Shown: positions 31,663-41,226, counted from the first letter of the stretch. The stretch is 64,000 nt of DNA from Desulfovulcanus ferrireducens (GCF_018704065.1 NZ_JAGUQP010000010.1:16526-80525); one strand, 5' to 3'. Numbers and translations: made by a program. Notes: generated from the letters alone by a model not told the origin.

Positions 31663-31911
31663 ATGCGTACATTCCTTGTTTCTTGCATCTCGCTTTATCA
31701 AAAGTTTATTTCTCCCCTCTATCATCCATGTTGCCGTTACTATCCTACTTGTTCAAATTATGCCCGGGAAGCAATAACGCGTCACGGGATTTGTAAAGGT
31801 TTGATCCTCTCCCTTTTGCGTATTTTAAAATGTAACCCTTTATTCTCAGGGGGCATTGACCCTGTCCCTGATAAACTGACAATTTTTAGGAGCAATAAAG
31901 CCGATGGATAA
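31663..31911 (+). CDS. yidD: Membrane protein insertion efficiency factor YidD
   Basis: 82-residue protein starting [19 protein letters not shown], with the family signature [20 protein letters not shown] and the proline/aspartate end [10 protein letters not shown]. It assists YidC and Sec in inserting membrane proteins. Its stop overlaps the yidC ATG by 8 nt. A longer frame to 31573 exists but runs through the spacer hairpin and lacks conservation. Confidence 0.93.
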   Translation: MRTFLVSCISLYQKFISPLYHPCCRYYPTCSNYAREAITRHGICKGLILSLLRILKCNPLFSGGIDPVPDKLTIFRSNKADG

Positions 31912-33511
31912 TAAAAGAGTACTCGCTGCTGTTATCTTGTCACTAGCTGTTTTGGTTCTCTGGAACTGGCTTTTCCCACCTGTTCCCCCAAAGCAGAACT
32001 CAGTCAACCAGACTCAGATCCAGAATGCAACGCCCCAAGAGACTAAAAAAACCGAACCAAGCAGTTCATCCGCTGTCGTGTCTGATTCTCCCCTCGTATT
32101 TAATCCGGCCAGGGGGCAAAAAATAACCGTTGAGACCCCCTTGTACAAAGCAGTGTTCAATTCACAAGGTGGAATTTTAGAACATTTTATCCTCAAGAAA
32201 TATAAACAGAGCATAAAGCCAGATGCCCCGAATATCGACTTGATCACACCGGAAGCCTTACCCAAAGGCCCACTGGGTATTGTGTGGGACAAAATACCAA
32301 CTTGGATTAAAGCTGAGTGGTCAACTAGTGGTAATGATGTGATCCTTAGCTCCGGGCAAACCCATACACTGACCTTTGTGGGCAGGCTGGGAAATCTTGA
32401 ATTCCACCGACAGTTAAATTTTTATGCAGACTCTTATCAGATAAAAGAAACCTTGCAGGTACTAAACCTGGCGTCTAGTCTTGTCCCGGGAGAACTCTCT
32501 TTTATCATATCCAGCCCAAGCCTTAGTAAAGAAGGGGATCGTTACAACCCAACCCGCATAGCCTATTTTAATGAAGATGGCTTATATGAAGAAAGCGATA
32601 AAGATGACTTGAAACTTGGTCTTAAAGTCGATCCACCTGTCAAGTGGGGGGCTATTACCAGCAACTATTTTCTCCTGAGTCTAATTCCTGGCGATACAGA
32701 CATGACCTTCAAGACCAAACTGGAAAAAAACATCTATCGTCTGGCCTTAAGCCAGAAGATCCAGGTTGCGGGTAATATGCAGTCGCAAATTTCTTGTACC
32801 TATTACCTTGGTCCCAAAGATGATAAATATTTAAGTAAGGCCCCGGCTGACCTTCAAGCAGCCGTTCATTACGGCTGGTTTGACATTATTGCAAAACCTT
32901 TAATCAAGGTTCTAAATTTCTTTTATAACTATACGGGCAACTACGGTTTGGCCATCATTATTCTGACCATCATCATCAAAATCCTATTCTGGCCCCTATC
33001 GCAAAAAAGTTATCAATCAATGAACCAGATGAAAAAGCTGCAACCCATGATGGCCAAAATCCGGGAGAAATATAAAGATGATCGACAAAAAATGAATGAA
33101 GAGTTAATGCGGTTGTATAAAACTTATAAAGTCAATCCCGCAGGCGGCTGCTTGCCCATGGTCATTCAAATTCCTGTATTTTTTGCTCTGTATCAAGCTC
33201 TGCTTGGGGCAATTGAACTTCGCCACGCGCCGTTTATCTATCATCTGCCTTTTACAGACATAGTCTGGCTGGCAGACCTGTCAGCGAAAGATCCTTTTTA
33301 CATTACCCCCTTGATTATGGGCGCAACTATGTTTATCCAACAAAAAATGACGCCTGCTCCAGGGGATCCAACCCAGGCCAAAATCATGCTCTTTATGCCA
33401 ATAATATTTACTTTCTTGTTCATGAATTTTCCATCTGGGCTGGTGATCTACTGGCTGGTAAATAACATTCTCTCCATCGCCCAACAATGGTGGATGCTCA
33501 AAAAATCTTAA
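31904..33511 (+). CDS. yidC: Membrane protein insertase YidC
   Basis: 535-residue gram-negative type insertase: an N-terminal membrane helix ([19 protein letters not shown]), a large periplasmic beta domain (about 60-325), then the conserved five-helix core from [24 protein letters not shown] through [20 protein letters not shown] to [21 protein letters not shown]. It acts alone or with SecYEG. It is followed, after an unusually long 440-bp spacer, by jag. Confidence 0.97.
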   Translation: MDNKRVLAAVILSLAVLVLWNWLFPPVPPKQNSVNQTQIQNATPQETKKTEPSSSSAVVSDSPLVFNPARGQKITVETPLYKAVFNSQGGILEHFILKKYKQSIKPDAPNIDLITPEALPKGPLGIVWDKIPTWIKAEWSTSGNDVILSSGQTHTLTFVGRLGNLEFHRQLNFYADSYQIKETLQVLNLASSLVPGELSFIISSPSLSKEGDRYNPTRIAYFNEDGLYEESDKDDLKLGLKVDPPVKWGAITSNYFLLSLIPGDTDMTFKTKLEKNIYRLALSQKIQVAGNMQSQISCTYYLGPKDDKYLSKAPADLQAAVHYGWFDIIAKPLIKVLNFFYNYTGNYGLAIIILTIIIKILFWPLSQKSYQSMNQMKKLQPMMAKIREKYKDDRQKMNEELMRLYKTYKVNPAGGCLPMVIQIPVFFALYQALLGAIELRHAPFIYHLPFTDIVWLADLSAKDPFYITPLIMGATMFIQQKMTPAPGDPTQAKIMLFMPIIFTFLFMNFPSGLVIYWLVNNILSIAQQWWMLKKS

Positions 33512-33951
33512 TTCAAGAAAGATTAACAACGCCCGGTTCATTTAATTTAACCTTGGCTCAAACTAAAGAGAGTGTGGAGTTTAAAGTCAAAAATCTAGAG
33601 TTTAGGGTAACGAGTGTCGAGTATAAAAACAAAAAATAACAGCATAGCCAGGCACGCTCTAAAAAGAAGTCAATGCCACACAACCCAAAACTCGTAACTC
33701 GTAACTCTTTTTAACAAAAAATTAAGATAAACAATAGCTACCAGGAAAAGCTCTTAATCCAAAAAAAACTTAAATTAACTCTACACTCTAAACAGCAAAC
33801 TAAATAAAGTTTGAGCACAATTCCCAACCTTGACTTGTGGGCAATGGAGAGAAAAGCATGGAAACTTAGGTTGGGAGACCACCTCGATAATTAAACCTGC
33901 TCTTTGAAAATATGTATAACCGGGCCAATACACTTGACTGAAGGAGTTAGC
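33512..33951. other. Long yidC-jag spacer with word repeats and an 8-bp stem
   Basis: No gene fits here. The first part is built from inverted words (GAGTGTGGAGTTTA near 33569 against TTAACTCTACACTC near 33776; repeated CTCGTAACTCGTAACTC). The last part carries TCCCAACC (33822-33829) facing GGTTGGGA (33869-33876) across 39 bases, then a short linker to the jag ribosome site. It may be a structured leader, but it matches no riboswitch I know. Confidence 0.4.
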
Positions 33952-34626
33952 ATGGACGAATTCGTGGAATTCTCAGGTAAGAATGTGGACGAGGCCATAG
34001 CTAAGGCTTGTGAACACTTTCAAACTGATCGCGACCAACTGGAAATCGAAATTATTACTGGTGGCTCATCCGGGATATTTGGATTGGTGGGGGTAAAAAA
34101 AGCCAAGATAAAAGCAAAAAAAAGAAACAACTTGCGTGAACTTGAACAGTTAATTGAAGACATCATAACAAACCTGACCAGGCCTCTGACCCCCAATCCG
34201 GAAATATCTGTTGATATGCAATCTGAACCTATCACGGTCACTATTAAAGATAAGGAAAACTCCGGGTTAATCATTGGTCGCGACGGACAGACAATTACCG
34301 CCCTGCAGTACATTGCCAACAGAATCATTGCCAAAAAATGGCCAGGAGCTTCACGTATCCAATTGGACACCGGAGATTACCGGCAAAAACAAAATGAAAA
34401 ATTGAAAAAAACGGCTATCTATCTGGCCCAACGGGCCAAAAGGGCGGGCAAGACCATGAGCACACAGCCTTTGAGTTCTTACCATCGCAGATTGATTCAC
34501 TTGGCATTACAGGATGACCATAGTGTTCAGACCAAGAGTAAAGGTGAAGGGCCGATGAAAAGGGTCCTTATTATGCCCAGGAAGAGACGAAAAAGAACCT
34601 TTAAATCCAAAGAATCACGCTACTAA
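33952..34626 (+). CDS. jag: RNA-binding protein KhpB/Jag (EloR)
   Basis: 224-residue RNA-binding protein with an N-terminal Jag domain (MDEFVEFSGKNVDEAIAKACEHF; GGSSGIFGLVGVKKAKI), a KH domain (SGLIIGRDGQTITALQYIANRI) and a C-terminal R3H domain (PLSSYHRRLIHLAL). In other bacteria KhpB/EloR links RNA binding to cell elongation. The ATG at 33952 has AAGGAG seven bases upstream, which decides against the longer frame from 33904. Confidence 0.93.
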   Translation: MDEFVEFSGKNVDEAIAKACEHFQTDRDQLEIEIITGGSSGIFGLVGVKKAKIKAKKRNNLRELEQLIEDIITNLTRPLTPNPEISVDMQSEPITVTIKDKENSGLIIGRDGQTITALQYIANRIIAKKWPGASRIQLDTGDYRQKQNEKLKKTAIYLAQRAKRAGKTMSTQPLSSYHRRLIHLALQDDHSVQTKSKGEGPMKRVLIMPRKRRKRTFKSKESRY

Positions 34627-34636
34627 ACGCGTTTAC

Positions 34637-34665
34637 AAAAGGCGGAGAATTTTTCTCCGCCTTTT
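34637..34665 (+). terminator. Intrinsic terminator after jag
   Basis: Stem GGCGGAGAA/TTCTCCGCC with a 3-base loop, flanked by AAAA and TTTT, 16 bp past the jag stop. It closes the rpmH-jag unit. Confidence 0.9.
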
Positions 34666-34672
34666 GTTTGTG

Positions 34673-34718
34673 GTTTATTGGTTTACCGATTAAAAGACCA
34701 ACCACACAACCAATAAAC
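34673..34718. repeat. Inverted repeat upstream of mnmE
   Basis: GTTTATTGGTT at 34673-34683 and AACCAATAAAC at 34708-34718 are perfect complements around 24 bases. Words ACTCAACAACTCAACC follow up to the mnmE ATG. Another member of the word-built spacers. Confidence 0.65.
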
Positions 34719-34740
34719 TACTCAACAACTCAACCAAGAT

Positions 34741-36129
34741 ATGTATCAACCAGATAAAAATGACACTATTGTAGCTATTGCTACTCCCCTGGGGCCTGGC
34801 GGAGTAGGCATTGTACGTTTAAGCGGAAAAGAAAGTTTAAAGCTGGCGTTACAGCTTTTTACTTCCGCTAAAAGTGATTTCCAGGGGGTTAAACCTTATC
34901 GCCTGCATCATGGCTGGATCAAGGACTACAAAGGCAGAACTTTGGACGAGGTGCTTTTAACTTACATGCCCGGACCAGGTTCCTATACCGGCGAAGATGT
35001 AGTGGAGTTCAACTGTCATGGTGGGCCGGCTATTTTACAGTCCTTAGTGGAAACCCTGGTCAGCCTGGGGGCTAGACCTGCTGAGCCAGGAGAATTTACT
35101 TATCGAGCCTTTTTAAACGGCCGTTTGGATTTAACCCAGGCTGAAGCTGTAGCCGAAATGATTACAGCACCCACCAGGGCCTCAATTTCCATGGCCCAGG
35201 CCAAGTTAAAGGGGCTGCTCAAACAAAAAATAACAGAGCTACGATTAAAACTGGAAAATTTACGTCAGGACCTGTGCGTGGCCGTTGATTTTCCGGAAGA
35301 AGACCTGGAATGTCTGCCAAGAGAGCAACTGGTACAAAAAGTAAAAGATTGTATTCAGGAAATTAACGAATTAATCGACAACTATAAACAAGAACACATC
35401 TGGCAGGACGGCGCACTAGTTGTTCTGGCCGGTCGCGTCAACGCCGGCAAATCCAGCCTGCTCAATGCCCTGTTGGGGCGAGAACGTGCTATTGTCACAG
35501 ATATACCCGGAACAACAAGAGATTATCTCGAAGAAACCATAAATTTGCAGGGCTTGCCTGTACGTCTGGTGGACACGGCAGGACTACGCAGGACAAACAA
35601 TATTGTTGAAAAAGAGGGTTTTTTACGGGGCCAGGAATTAATCAGTAAGGCTGACCTGTGCCTGGTGGTTATTGACTCTCAACTTGGTATAAGCCACGAA
35701 GACAGAAATATTCTAAGAAATCTAGCAGCTGACAAAGTGATCCTAGTGGCTAACAAAATGGACTTAATTGAAACTGAGCCTGACTGGACCAATGAGTTTA
35801 AAGAAAAAAATCTTGACCTACTTTTTATTTCTGCCAAGTACGGCCAAGGCCTTAAAGAGCTAACAACACTTATCCGAAAAAAAATCATCGGCCATAAAAA
35901 AGAACCGGAACCAGGCAGACTTGTTCCTAATTTGCGTCAAAAAAACAGCCTGGAAAAAGCGAGAGACGAGTTGAGTGTCCTGGCAGAGGAAGCGAAAAAA
36001 GAAATACCCTATGACCTGCTCGGCACTCGTCTTGATTATGCATGTACACTCCTGGCCGAAATTACAGGAGAGATTACCCCTGATGACGTCCTGAACAGAA
36101 TTTTTGAAAACTTCTGTATAGGAAAATAA
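34741..36129 (+). CDS. mnmE: tRNA modification GTPase MnmE
   Basis: With MnmG it installs the 5-carboxymethylaminomethyl group on wobble uridine. In 462 residues it has the tetrahydrofolate-binding N-terminus (DTIVAIATPLGPGGVGIVRLSG), the GTPase domain (GRVNAGKSSLLNALLGRERAIVTDIPGTTRDYL; DTAGLR; NKMDL) and the invariant C-terminus FCIGK. The G1 loop reads GRVNAGKSS rather than the usual GxPNxGKS, a conservative change. Confidence 0.96.
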   Translation: MYQPDKNDTIVAIATPLGPGGVGIVRLSGKESLKLALQLFTSAKSDFQGVKPYRLHHGWIKDYKGRTLDEVLLTYMPGPGSYTGEDVVEFNCHGGPAILQSLVETLVSLGARPAEPGEFTYRAFLNGRLDLTQAEAVAEMITAPTRASISMAQAKLKGLLKQKITELRLKLENLRQDLCVAVDFPEEDLECLPREQLVQKVKDCIQEINELIDNYKQEHIWQDGALVVLAGRVNAGKSSLLNALLGRERAIVTDIPGTTRDYLEETINLQGLPVRLVDTAGLRRTNNIVEKEGFLRGQELISKADLCLVVIDSQLGISHEDRNILRNLAADKVILVANKMDLIETEPDWTNEFKEKNLDLLFISAKYGQGLKELTTLIRKKIIGHKKEPEPGRLVPNLRQKNSLEKARDELSVLAEEAKKEIPYDLLGTRLDYACTLLAEITGEITPDDVLNRIFENFCIGK

Positions 36130-36219
36130 CGTAATTTAATTTAGATTGATGCTTGTGCACGCGTTATCTTATTTTTGATGTATCTGTAAAATTCCAATTA
36201 TACCTTTTTAACTTTAATA

Positions 36220-37326
36220 ATGAACACTATCTGGCTTAATGTTGGTGAAGCATCGGCTGATATTTATGGGTCTTTACTGATTCGGGAGTTACTCTCCAAA
36301 GACCCTCGGTTAAATATAATCGGCATGGGCGGGCCATCAATGCGCGAAGCTGGCCTAAAGGCAATAATTAAGGCCGAAGACCTGTCAGTCATGGGTCTAA
36401 CCGAGGTGGTGGGAGCCCTGCCTAAAATTTTGGGATTTTTAAAAAAAATAAAAAGAGAACTGGAGAGACAACGGCCAAAGGTCCTGGTTCTTTTTGATGC
36501 CCCTGACTTCAATTTTCGCCTGGCCAAAATGGCTAAAAAATTGGGGATTCCTGTCATCTATTATATTGCCCCCCAGGTCTGGGCCTGGCGTAAAAACCGA
36601 ATCAAATTCCTTAAACGCTTTGTGGATCGCATTCTTTGTATTTTCCCCTTTGAACAGAGTTTTTTTGCCCAGCACGGCATAAAAACTGTTTATATCGGTC
36701 ACCCCCTTCTTCAGGTAATGGACCTGAAAAAACTAAATCAAATTACACCTGACCCCAATAAAATAGTCATCCTGCCCGGAAGCAGAGTTAAGGAAATAAA
36801 AGCTCTCTTGCCTGTATTTGCTGACAGTTGCCAGATTTTAAAACAAAAAAAACCAGAGCTTACATTTTCCATTGTAAAGGCCCCGCACATCAACATGGAC
36901 TTGCTCCGGACCTATTGGCCCAAATCTCTTCCTGTGACCATCCACCCGCCTAAAGAACGCCACCGGGTCATTGCACAGTCTTGTCTTGCCCTGGCAGCTT
37001 CTGGCACTGTTACCCTGGAATGCGCCCTGTTAAAAGTACCCACCATTGCGGCCTACAAACTGTCCTGGTTAAGTTATCTCGTGGGTCGACTATTGGTTGA
37101 TGTCCCTTTTATCAGTATGCCCAATCTCATTTTAAACCAGAAAATTTTTCCTGAATATATTCAGGACCAGGCCAATCCGGATAAAATAGCAGCTAAGGCA
37201 CTCTCCTGGCAGGAAGATGACACCCAAAGACAAAAGATCAGATCCGGGTTAACCAAGATACAACAGATTCTTGGCCAAAACCAAGCTACCCAGGTGGCAG
37301 CCAGAGCCGTGATGGAGTATGTATAA
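36220..37326 (+). CDS. lpxB: Lipid-A-disaccharide synthase LpxB
   Basis: Family GT19 glycosyltransferase, 368 residues, joining lipid X and UDP-diacylglucosamine. The N-terminal GEASADIYGSLLIREL, NIIGMGGPSMREAGL, YYIAPQVWAWRKNRIKFLKRFVDRILCIFPFE and the C-terminal SGTVTLECALLKVPTIAAYKLS are diagnostic. It is separated from the main lipid A operon at 4.3-7.5 kb but followed by a GnnA-like dehydrogenase 55 bp downstream. Confidence 0.96.
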   Translation: MNTIWLNVGEASADIYGSLLIRELLSKDPRLNIIGMGGPSMREAGLKAIIKAEDLSVMGLTEVVGALPKILGFLKKIKRELERQRPKVLVLFDAPDFNFRLAKMAKKLGIPVIYYIAPQVWAWRKNRIKFLKRFVDRILCIFPFEQSFFAQHGIKTVYIGHPLLQVMDLKKLNQITPDPNKIVILPGSRVKEIKALLPVFADSCQILKQKKPELTFSIVKAPHINMDLLRTYWPKSLPVTIHPPKERHRVIAQSCLALAASGTVTLECALLKVPTIAAYKLSWLSYLVGRLLVDVPFISMPNLILNQKIFPEYIQDQANPDKIAAKALSWQEDDTQRQKIRSGLTKIQQILGQNQATQVAARAVMEYV

Positions 37327-37381
37327 TTGGGGGATAAGGATTAAGAGGTAAGGGGTAAAAAGGAGTTAGGAAGGAAAGATT

Positions 37382-38389
37382 ATGAGAAAAATCAATTATG
37401 GCATCATTGGTGTCGGGCATCTTGGTAATTTCCACGCCCAACTTGCCAAAAAAATAGACCAAATCAACCTGGTCGGCGTTTATGATATCGATTTAAAAAA
37501 AGCTCAGGAAGTTGCTGACACTTGCCAGACAAAAGTCTTTTCTTCCTTAGAAGAATTATTGACCCAGGTCGAGGCTGTGAGCATTGTCGTTCCGACAATT
37601 CATCACTACCAGACAGCACTAAAGGCCTTGGAATACAATTGTCACCTCTTTATTGAAAAGCCCATAACTTCAACAATAGACCAGGCCCGGGAGCTTATAT
37701 CCCTTTCCCAAAAAAAGAAACGCAAACTTCAGGTGGGTCATATCGAACGATTTAATCCAGCCATCCTGGCCATCAAAGACTACCCTTTACAACCTATGTT
37801 TATTGAATCCCATCGCCTTAGCCAATTTAACCCCAGGGGGACAGATGTAAGTGTTATCCTGGACCTGATGATTCACGACATCGACATTATTTTGCATATT
37901 GTCAAAAGCCCTTTGACCTCCATCGACGCCTGTGGTGTTGCTGTGGTCTCCGACTCAGAAGACATAGCCAATGTCCGCTTGAAATTTGCCAATGGGTGCG
38001 TGGCCAACCTCACCAGCAGTCGCATCTCAGTCAAGGCCATGCGCAAAATGCGTATCTTTCAAAAAAATCACTACATCTCCATTGATTTTTTAAAGAAAAA
38101 ATCGGAAATTTTTAAGCTGGAAGACTGCGACTTAAAACCTGGTGAAGCAGGTTTTTCCATGCTCGTAGACACCATTGGAGTTGGTGAAAAGAAAAAAAAT
38201 ATTATCTATCAACAACCGAAAGTTCCAGAGGTAAATTCACTCCAGGCCGAGCTTGAAGAGTTTGCCCGGACAATCTTGCTGGACAAAGAACCTCCAGTCA
38301 CTGGCGAACAGGGACTTCAAGCCCTGGAAGTAGCCACAACTATTTTACACCAAATCCAGCACCCCAAGAAATTTAATGCCTTTAATTGA
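37382..38389 (+). CDS. Gfo/Idh/MocA-family oxidoreductase, GnnA-like
   Basis: NAD(P)-dependent sugar dehydrogenase, 335 residues. The Rossmann start is YGIIGVGHLGNFHAQLAKKI, followed by VYDIDLKKAQEVA and the catalytic-lysine motif FIEKPITSTIDQAREL, then the C-terminal beta-sheet domain with LDLMIHDIDIILHIV. Coupling to lpxB suggests a sugar-nucleotide substrate in LPS synthesis. The known precedent is GnnA, which oxidises the 3-OH of UDP-GlcNAc for 3-amino lipid A. The partner aminotransferase GnnB is not in the window, so the assignment is inference. Confidence 0.8.
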   Translation: MRKINYGIIGVGHLGNFHAQLAKKIDQINLVGVYDIDLKKAQEVADTCQTKVFSSLEELLTQVEAVSIVVPTIHHYQTALKALEYNCHLFIEKPITSTIDQARELISLSQKKKRKLQVGHIERFNPAILAIKDYPLQPMFIESHRLSQFNPRGTDVSVILDLMIHDIDIILHIVKSPLTSIDACGVAVVSDSEDIANVRLKFANGCVANLTSSRISVKAMRKMRIFQKNHYISIDFLKKKSEIFKLEDCDLKPGEAGFSMLVDTIGVGEKKKNIIYQQPKVPEVNSLQAELEEFARTILLDKEPPVTGEQGLQALEVATTILHQIQHPKKFNAFN

Positions 38390-38414
38390 AAACAATATTG
38401 TCCGAAAAATACTC

Positions 38415-38444
38415 TTGACAAAACTCTAAAACCATGACAAATAT
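38415..38444 (+). promoter_or_regulatory. Promoter of initiator tRNA
   Basis: TTGACA at 38415-38420 and AAATAT at 38439-38444 with an 18-base spacer. Initiation would fall about seven bases before the tRNA 5' end. The -35 is consensus. Confidence 0.6.
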
Positions 38445-38457
38445 TTTCTTCTGTTGA

Positions 38458-38534
<77 letters not shown>

Positions 38535-38550
38535 AAAAAAAATACAAAAA

Positions 38551-38588
38551 GGGCTTAGCCAACCTCGGCTAAGCCCTTTTTTATTTTC
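38551..38588 (+). terminator. Intrinsic terminator of initiator tRNA
   Basis: Perfect 10-bp stem GGGCTTAGCC/GGCTAAGCCC with a 6-base loop, followed by TTTTTTATTTT, 16 bp after the tRNA. Confidence 0.93.
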
Positions 38589-38642
38589 TCAACCTTACAT
38601 AATGGCACTTGCTGGAGAGAGATAAACTCGGATAATTTTTCC

Positions 38643-38678
38643 AAAAAAAAGCCCCCAAGGAGTAGTCTCCTCGAGGGC
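38643..38678 (-). terminator. Intrinsic terminator of tRNA-Lys
   Basis: On the minus strand the stem GCCCTCGAGGAG/CTCCTTGGGGGC (two G-U type mismatches allowed) with a 4-base loop is followed by eight T, 17 bp past the tRNA 3' end. Confidence 0.9.
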
Positions 38679-38695
38679 AGAATTATACTCAAAAG

Positions 38696-38771
38696 TGGTG
38701 GGCCACCAAGGAATCGAACCTTGAACCTCCGGATTAAGAGTCCGCTGCTCTGCCAATTGAGCTAGTGGCCC
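38696..38771 (-). tRNA. tRNA-Lys (CTT)
   Basis: 76-nt cloverleaf with encoded CCA. Acceptor GGGCCAC/GTGGCCC, D stem GCTC/GAGC, anticodon loop CTCTTAA with anticodon CTT, T arm CAAGG-TTCGATT-CCTTG. The outermost anticodon-stem pair is G27-G43, a mismatch where many lysine tRNAs have G-U. It converges with the initiator tRNA; each has its own terminator. Confidence 0.95.
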
Positions 38772-38806
38772 ATTTGTCAAGCACTTGACTTGCTCAACGG
38801 TTGGCA

Positions 38807-38835
38807 TAGATAGACCTCTCCTTTTTTTTTGTCAA
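38807..38835 (-). promoter_or_regulatory. Promoter of tRNA-Lys
   Basis: Minus-strand TTGACA (38835-38830), exactly 17 bases including an A-run, then TATCTA (38812-38807). Initiation would lie about 30 nt before the mature tRNA. A second TTGAC motif nearer the gene has no fitting -10. Confidence 0.8.
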
Positions 38836-38907
38836 GAAAAATTATATGTAAAAACGGATACATCAAACTCGACCGTAAAATATCAACATTCCGGTAAGTT
38901 TTAATTT

Positions 38908-40749
38908 ATGAAAACAATAGTCAAACTTTTTATTTTTTTTATCATCATCCCTTTCTTTTCTGTCCCTTCTGCCTATGGACAGAGTTATCCCCTGGATACC
39001 AAGTGGGAAGTGTATACCCTCGATGATACCGGGACTGATTTTCAAGCTCTGGCCATTTTATGGCTTATCCCCAAAGAAGGATGGCACACTTACGCCCACA
39101 CTCCAACTTCTCTTGGCCAACCCACAACTGTTACGGCAACACTTTCTCCCGCTGCTGCCGCTAACGACCGACTCCAGCTTCCGGTCTTTTACCCTCCTGG
39201 TCAAAAACAGAAAGATATTTTTGACCCCGAAATAGAAGTCCGGGTCTATGAGGGGCCAACGCCTATTTTTATACCTTTGCCGGCCATTCCAGGACAAGAC
39301 CAGACCATTTCTGCTCACATTCGTCTTCTTTTGTGTTCCGCTAAGAGCTGCTATCCTGTTGATACGAATCTTGAACTAAAGTTCACTGCGCAAATTCTAA
39401 ACAAACTTAAACCAGCCCAAAATCAACCCTGGTGGGTTCAATGGCTAAAATCCATCTCACAATCTTCCAACATCCAACATTCAACATTCAACATTCAACA
39501 TTATAATTTCTCACCACTCTCATTTACCCCGGGGCTGGAAGTAACCAATTTGAGCAGGGCCGCTTTACTGGCCATGTTAGCCGGGCTAATTTTAAATTTC
39601 ATGCCCTGTGTCCTGCCCGTTATCAGTCTAAAACTTCGGGGGATGTTGCCCAGGGAAACGGAAGGCAAAAGCTTAAGGCAAAAAAAAAGAGCTTTTAGAA
39701 TCCACAATTTCTTCTTTGCCCTTGGTATGCTCCTTTATTTCTCAGCTCTGGCCCTGATTATCTCTTTAACGGGCATGGCCTGGGGACAAATTTTTCAAGA
39801 TAGCAAGGTCGTCTTGGTCTTGAGCCTGCTTGTTTTCGCGTTATCCTTAAGTCTATTTGAAGTTTATGATCTGCCAATTATAGACCTCAAACACAAGAGT
39901 ACCGCAATCAAACACCCGCATACGGAGGCCTTATTTACAGGCATACTGGCTACACTCCTGGCCACTCCGTGCAGCGGACCGTTTCTAGGCGGAGTACTGG
40001 CCTGGACCCTAACCCAGCCTCAGGATATCATCGCGCTGGTCCTCTTTTGTATCGGCCTGGGAATGGCCAGTCCGTACCTGATTATGGCCCTTTTTCCGGG
40101 ACTGATTCGCATCTTTCCGAAGCCCGGACCCTGGACCCTTTACCTGGAAAAAATCCTGGGCTTTTTGCTTTTGGCGACCTGCATTTACCTAATCAGTCTT
40201 TTGCCTGACAGCCTTGTACTTCGCGCCTTGGTCATGTTTTGGGTAATCGGCTTCGGGGCCTGGATGTGGGGAAAATGGACAAACTTAAACCAGAGCAGGC
40301 TGAAGAGATGGTCCATTCGCCTCCTGGCCATTGGACTGATCTTTTCCGCTGGTTTCTTTTTATTTATAGAGCCCAAAAGCCCAGAACCATGGGAAAATTT
40401 TGAGAGTCAAAAATTTACTCGCCTTCTTGGACAGGAAAATTTTATTTTAGACTTTACTGCTGATTGGTGCTCAAATTGTAAATTTCTGGAAAAGACAGTA
40501 CTTACGCCCGGTTTTTTAAATGACCTCAAAGTAAAGCATGGTCTGCGATTGATACGCGTTGACTTAACCCGTGCCAATCCGTCCGGCCAAAATCTGCTTA
40601 AAGCCCTGGGTAGTCATAGCATCCCTACTCTGGCCATTTTTTCTAAGGAAAACCCTCAAAGCCCGCTAATCATCCGTGATCTTTTTACTAGAAGCCAACT
40701 GGAAAAGGCCATTAAGCAGGCGCTAGCAAATGCAGCCTCAAAGCCATAA
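38908..40749 (+). CDS. dsbD: Thiol:disulfide interchange protein DsbD
   Basis: Carries electrons from cytoplasmic thioredoxin to periplasmic thiols. Signal peptide (MKTIVKLFIFFIIIPFFSVPSAYG), an alpha domain with the Cys pair CSAKSCYP (about 140), a CcdA-like core of eight membrane helices with NFMPCVLPVISLK and ATPCSGPFLGG, and a C-terminal thioredoxin domain with FTADWCSNCKFLEK. 613 residues. Between alpha and core, residues near 186-200 (SSNIQHSTFNIQHYNF) are encoded by a heptamer tandem repeat (39467-39501), apparently a recent insertion in a linker. Confidence 0.94.
   Translation: MKTIVKLFIFFIIIPFFSVPSAYGQSYPLDTKWEVYTLDDTGTDFQALAILWLIPKEGWHTYAHTPTSLGQPTTVTATLSPAAAANDRLQLPVFYPPGQKQKDIFDPEIEVRVYEGPTPIFIPLPAIPGQDQTISAHIRLLLCSAKSCYPVDTNLELKFTAQILNKLKPAQNQPWWVQWLKSISQSSNIQHSTFNIQHYNFSPLSFTPGLEVTNLSRAALLAMLAGLILNFMPCVLPVISLKLRGMLPRETEGKSLRQKKRAFRIHNFFFALGMLLYFSALALIISLTGMAWGQIFQDSKVVLVLSLLVFALSLSLFEVYDLPIIDLKHKSTAIKHPHTEALFTGILATLLATPCSGPFLGGVLAWTLTQPQDIIALVLFCIGLGMASPYLIMALFPGLIRIFPKPGPWTLYLEKILGFLLLATCIYLISLLPDSLVLRALVMFWVIGFGAWMWGKWTNLNQSRLKRWSIRLLAIGLIFSAGFFLFIEPKSPEPWENFESQKFTRLLGQENFILDFTADWCSNCKFLEKTVLTPGFLNDLKVKHGLRLIRVDLTRANPSGQNLLKALGSHSIPTLAIFSKENPQSPLIIRDLFTRSQLEKAIKQALANAASKP
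39467..39501 (+). repeat. Five-copy heptamer repeat (YCAACAT) inside dsbD
   Basis: CCAACAT, CCAACAT, then TCAACAT three times, without interruption. The unit is seven bases, so gain or loss of one copy shifts the dsbD frame; three copies restore it. It lies in the linker between the periplasmic and membrane domains. Confidence 0.85.
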
Positions 40750-40760
40750 AAGCTGATGGG

Positions 40761-41225
40761 TCTCTGGCAAAACCCATTTTGACCACCAGATTGAAAATCC
40801 TGGTTTCTGAAATACATTACAAACGGCTTGGGCAACCCATCTCAGGGAAGCTTGCGAAAAAACAGAGCATCGGGTGACAAAGATAGATGCCTGGTGCTAC
40901 TTGCCATAACTATCTATAATTTAAATTGAACGTTTTTTTTGCACTTCAAACTTTGAGATTGCTTCGCTACACTTTGTTCCACTCGCAATGACAGGAGCGA
41001 GATTGTCATTGCGAGGGCAGCGAAGCTGTCCGTGGCAATCTCACCCATTGAGCGAAAATCGCTCAACTAAGGTATAATTAAAAGAATATTCATTTATCCT
41101 AAATGCCCCATTATGCTCTGCCCGCAAGCAAACTATAGATGGATCCAGGCATTTGCACCAGCTTGAAAGAAATCAGGATTAAAAAAACTATGAAGAATTG
41201 TCCTCTGAGTAAGGTTCACAGACTC
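40761..41225. repeat. MITE-like repeat, copy B with the 88-bp module only
   Basis: About 465 bp in the convergent gap between dsbD and the M24 peptidase gene. Inner terminal inverted repeats are AATCCTGGTTTCT (40796-40808) and AGAAATCAGGATT (41168-41180); the outer end GACTC closes at 41225. It includes the 88-bp palindromic module (40955-41042) but has only CAAACTATAG where copies A and C carry the 55-bp module. No coding frame. Confidence 0.8.
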
Positions 41226-41226
41226 T

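Noticed and set aside
33900..33951. Start of jag at 33904
   Set aside because: The extra 16 residues are not conserved, and the ATG at 33952 has a strong ribosome site.
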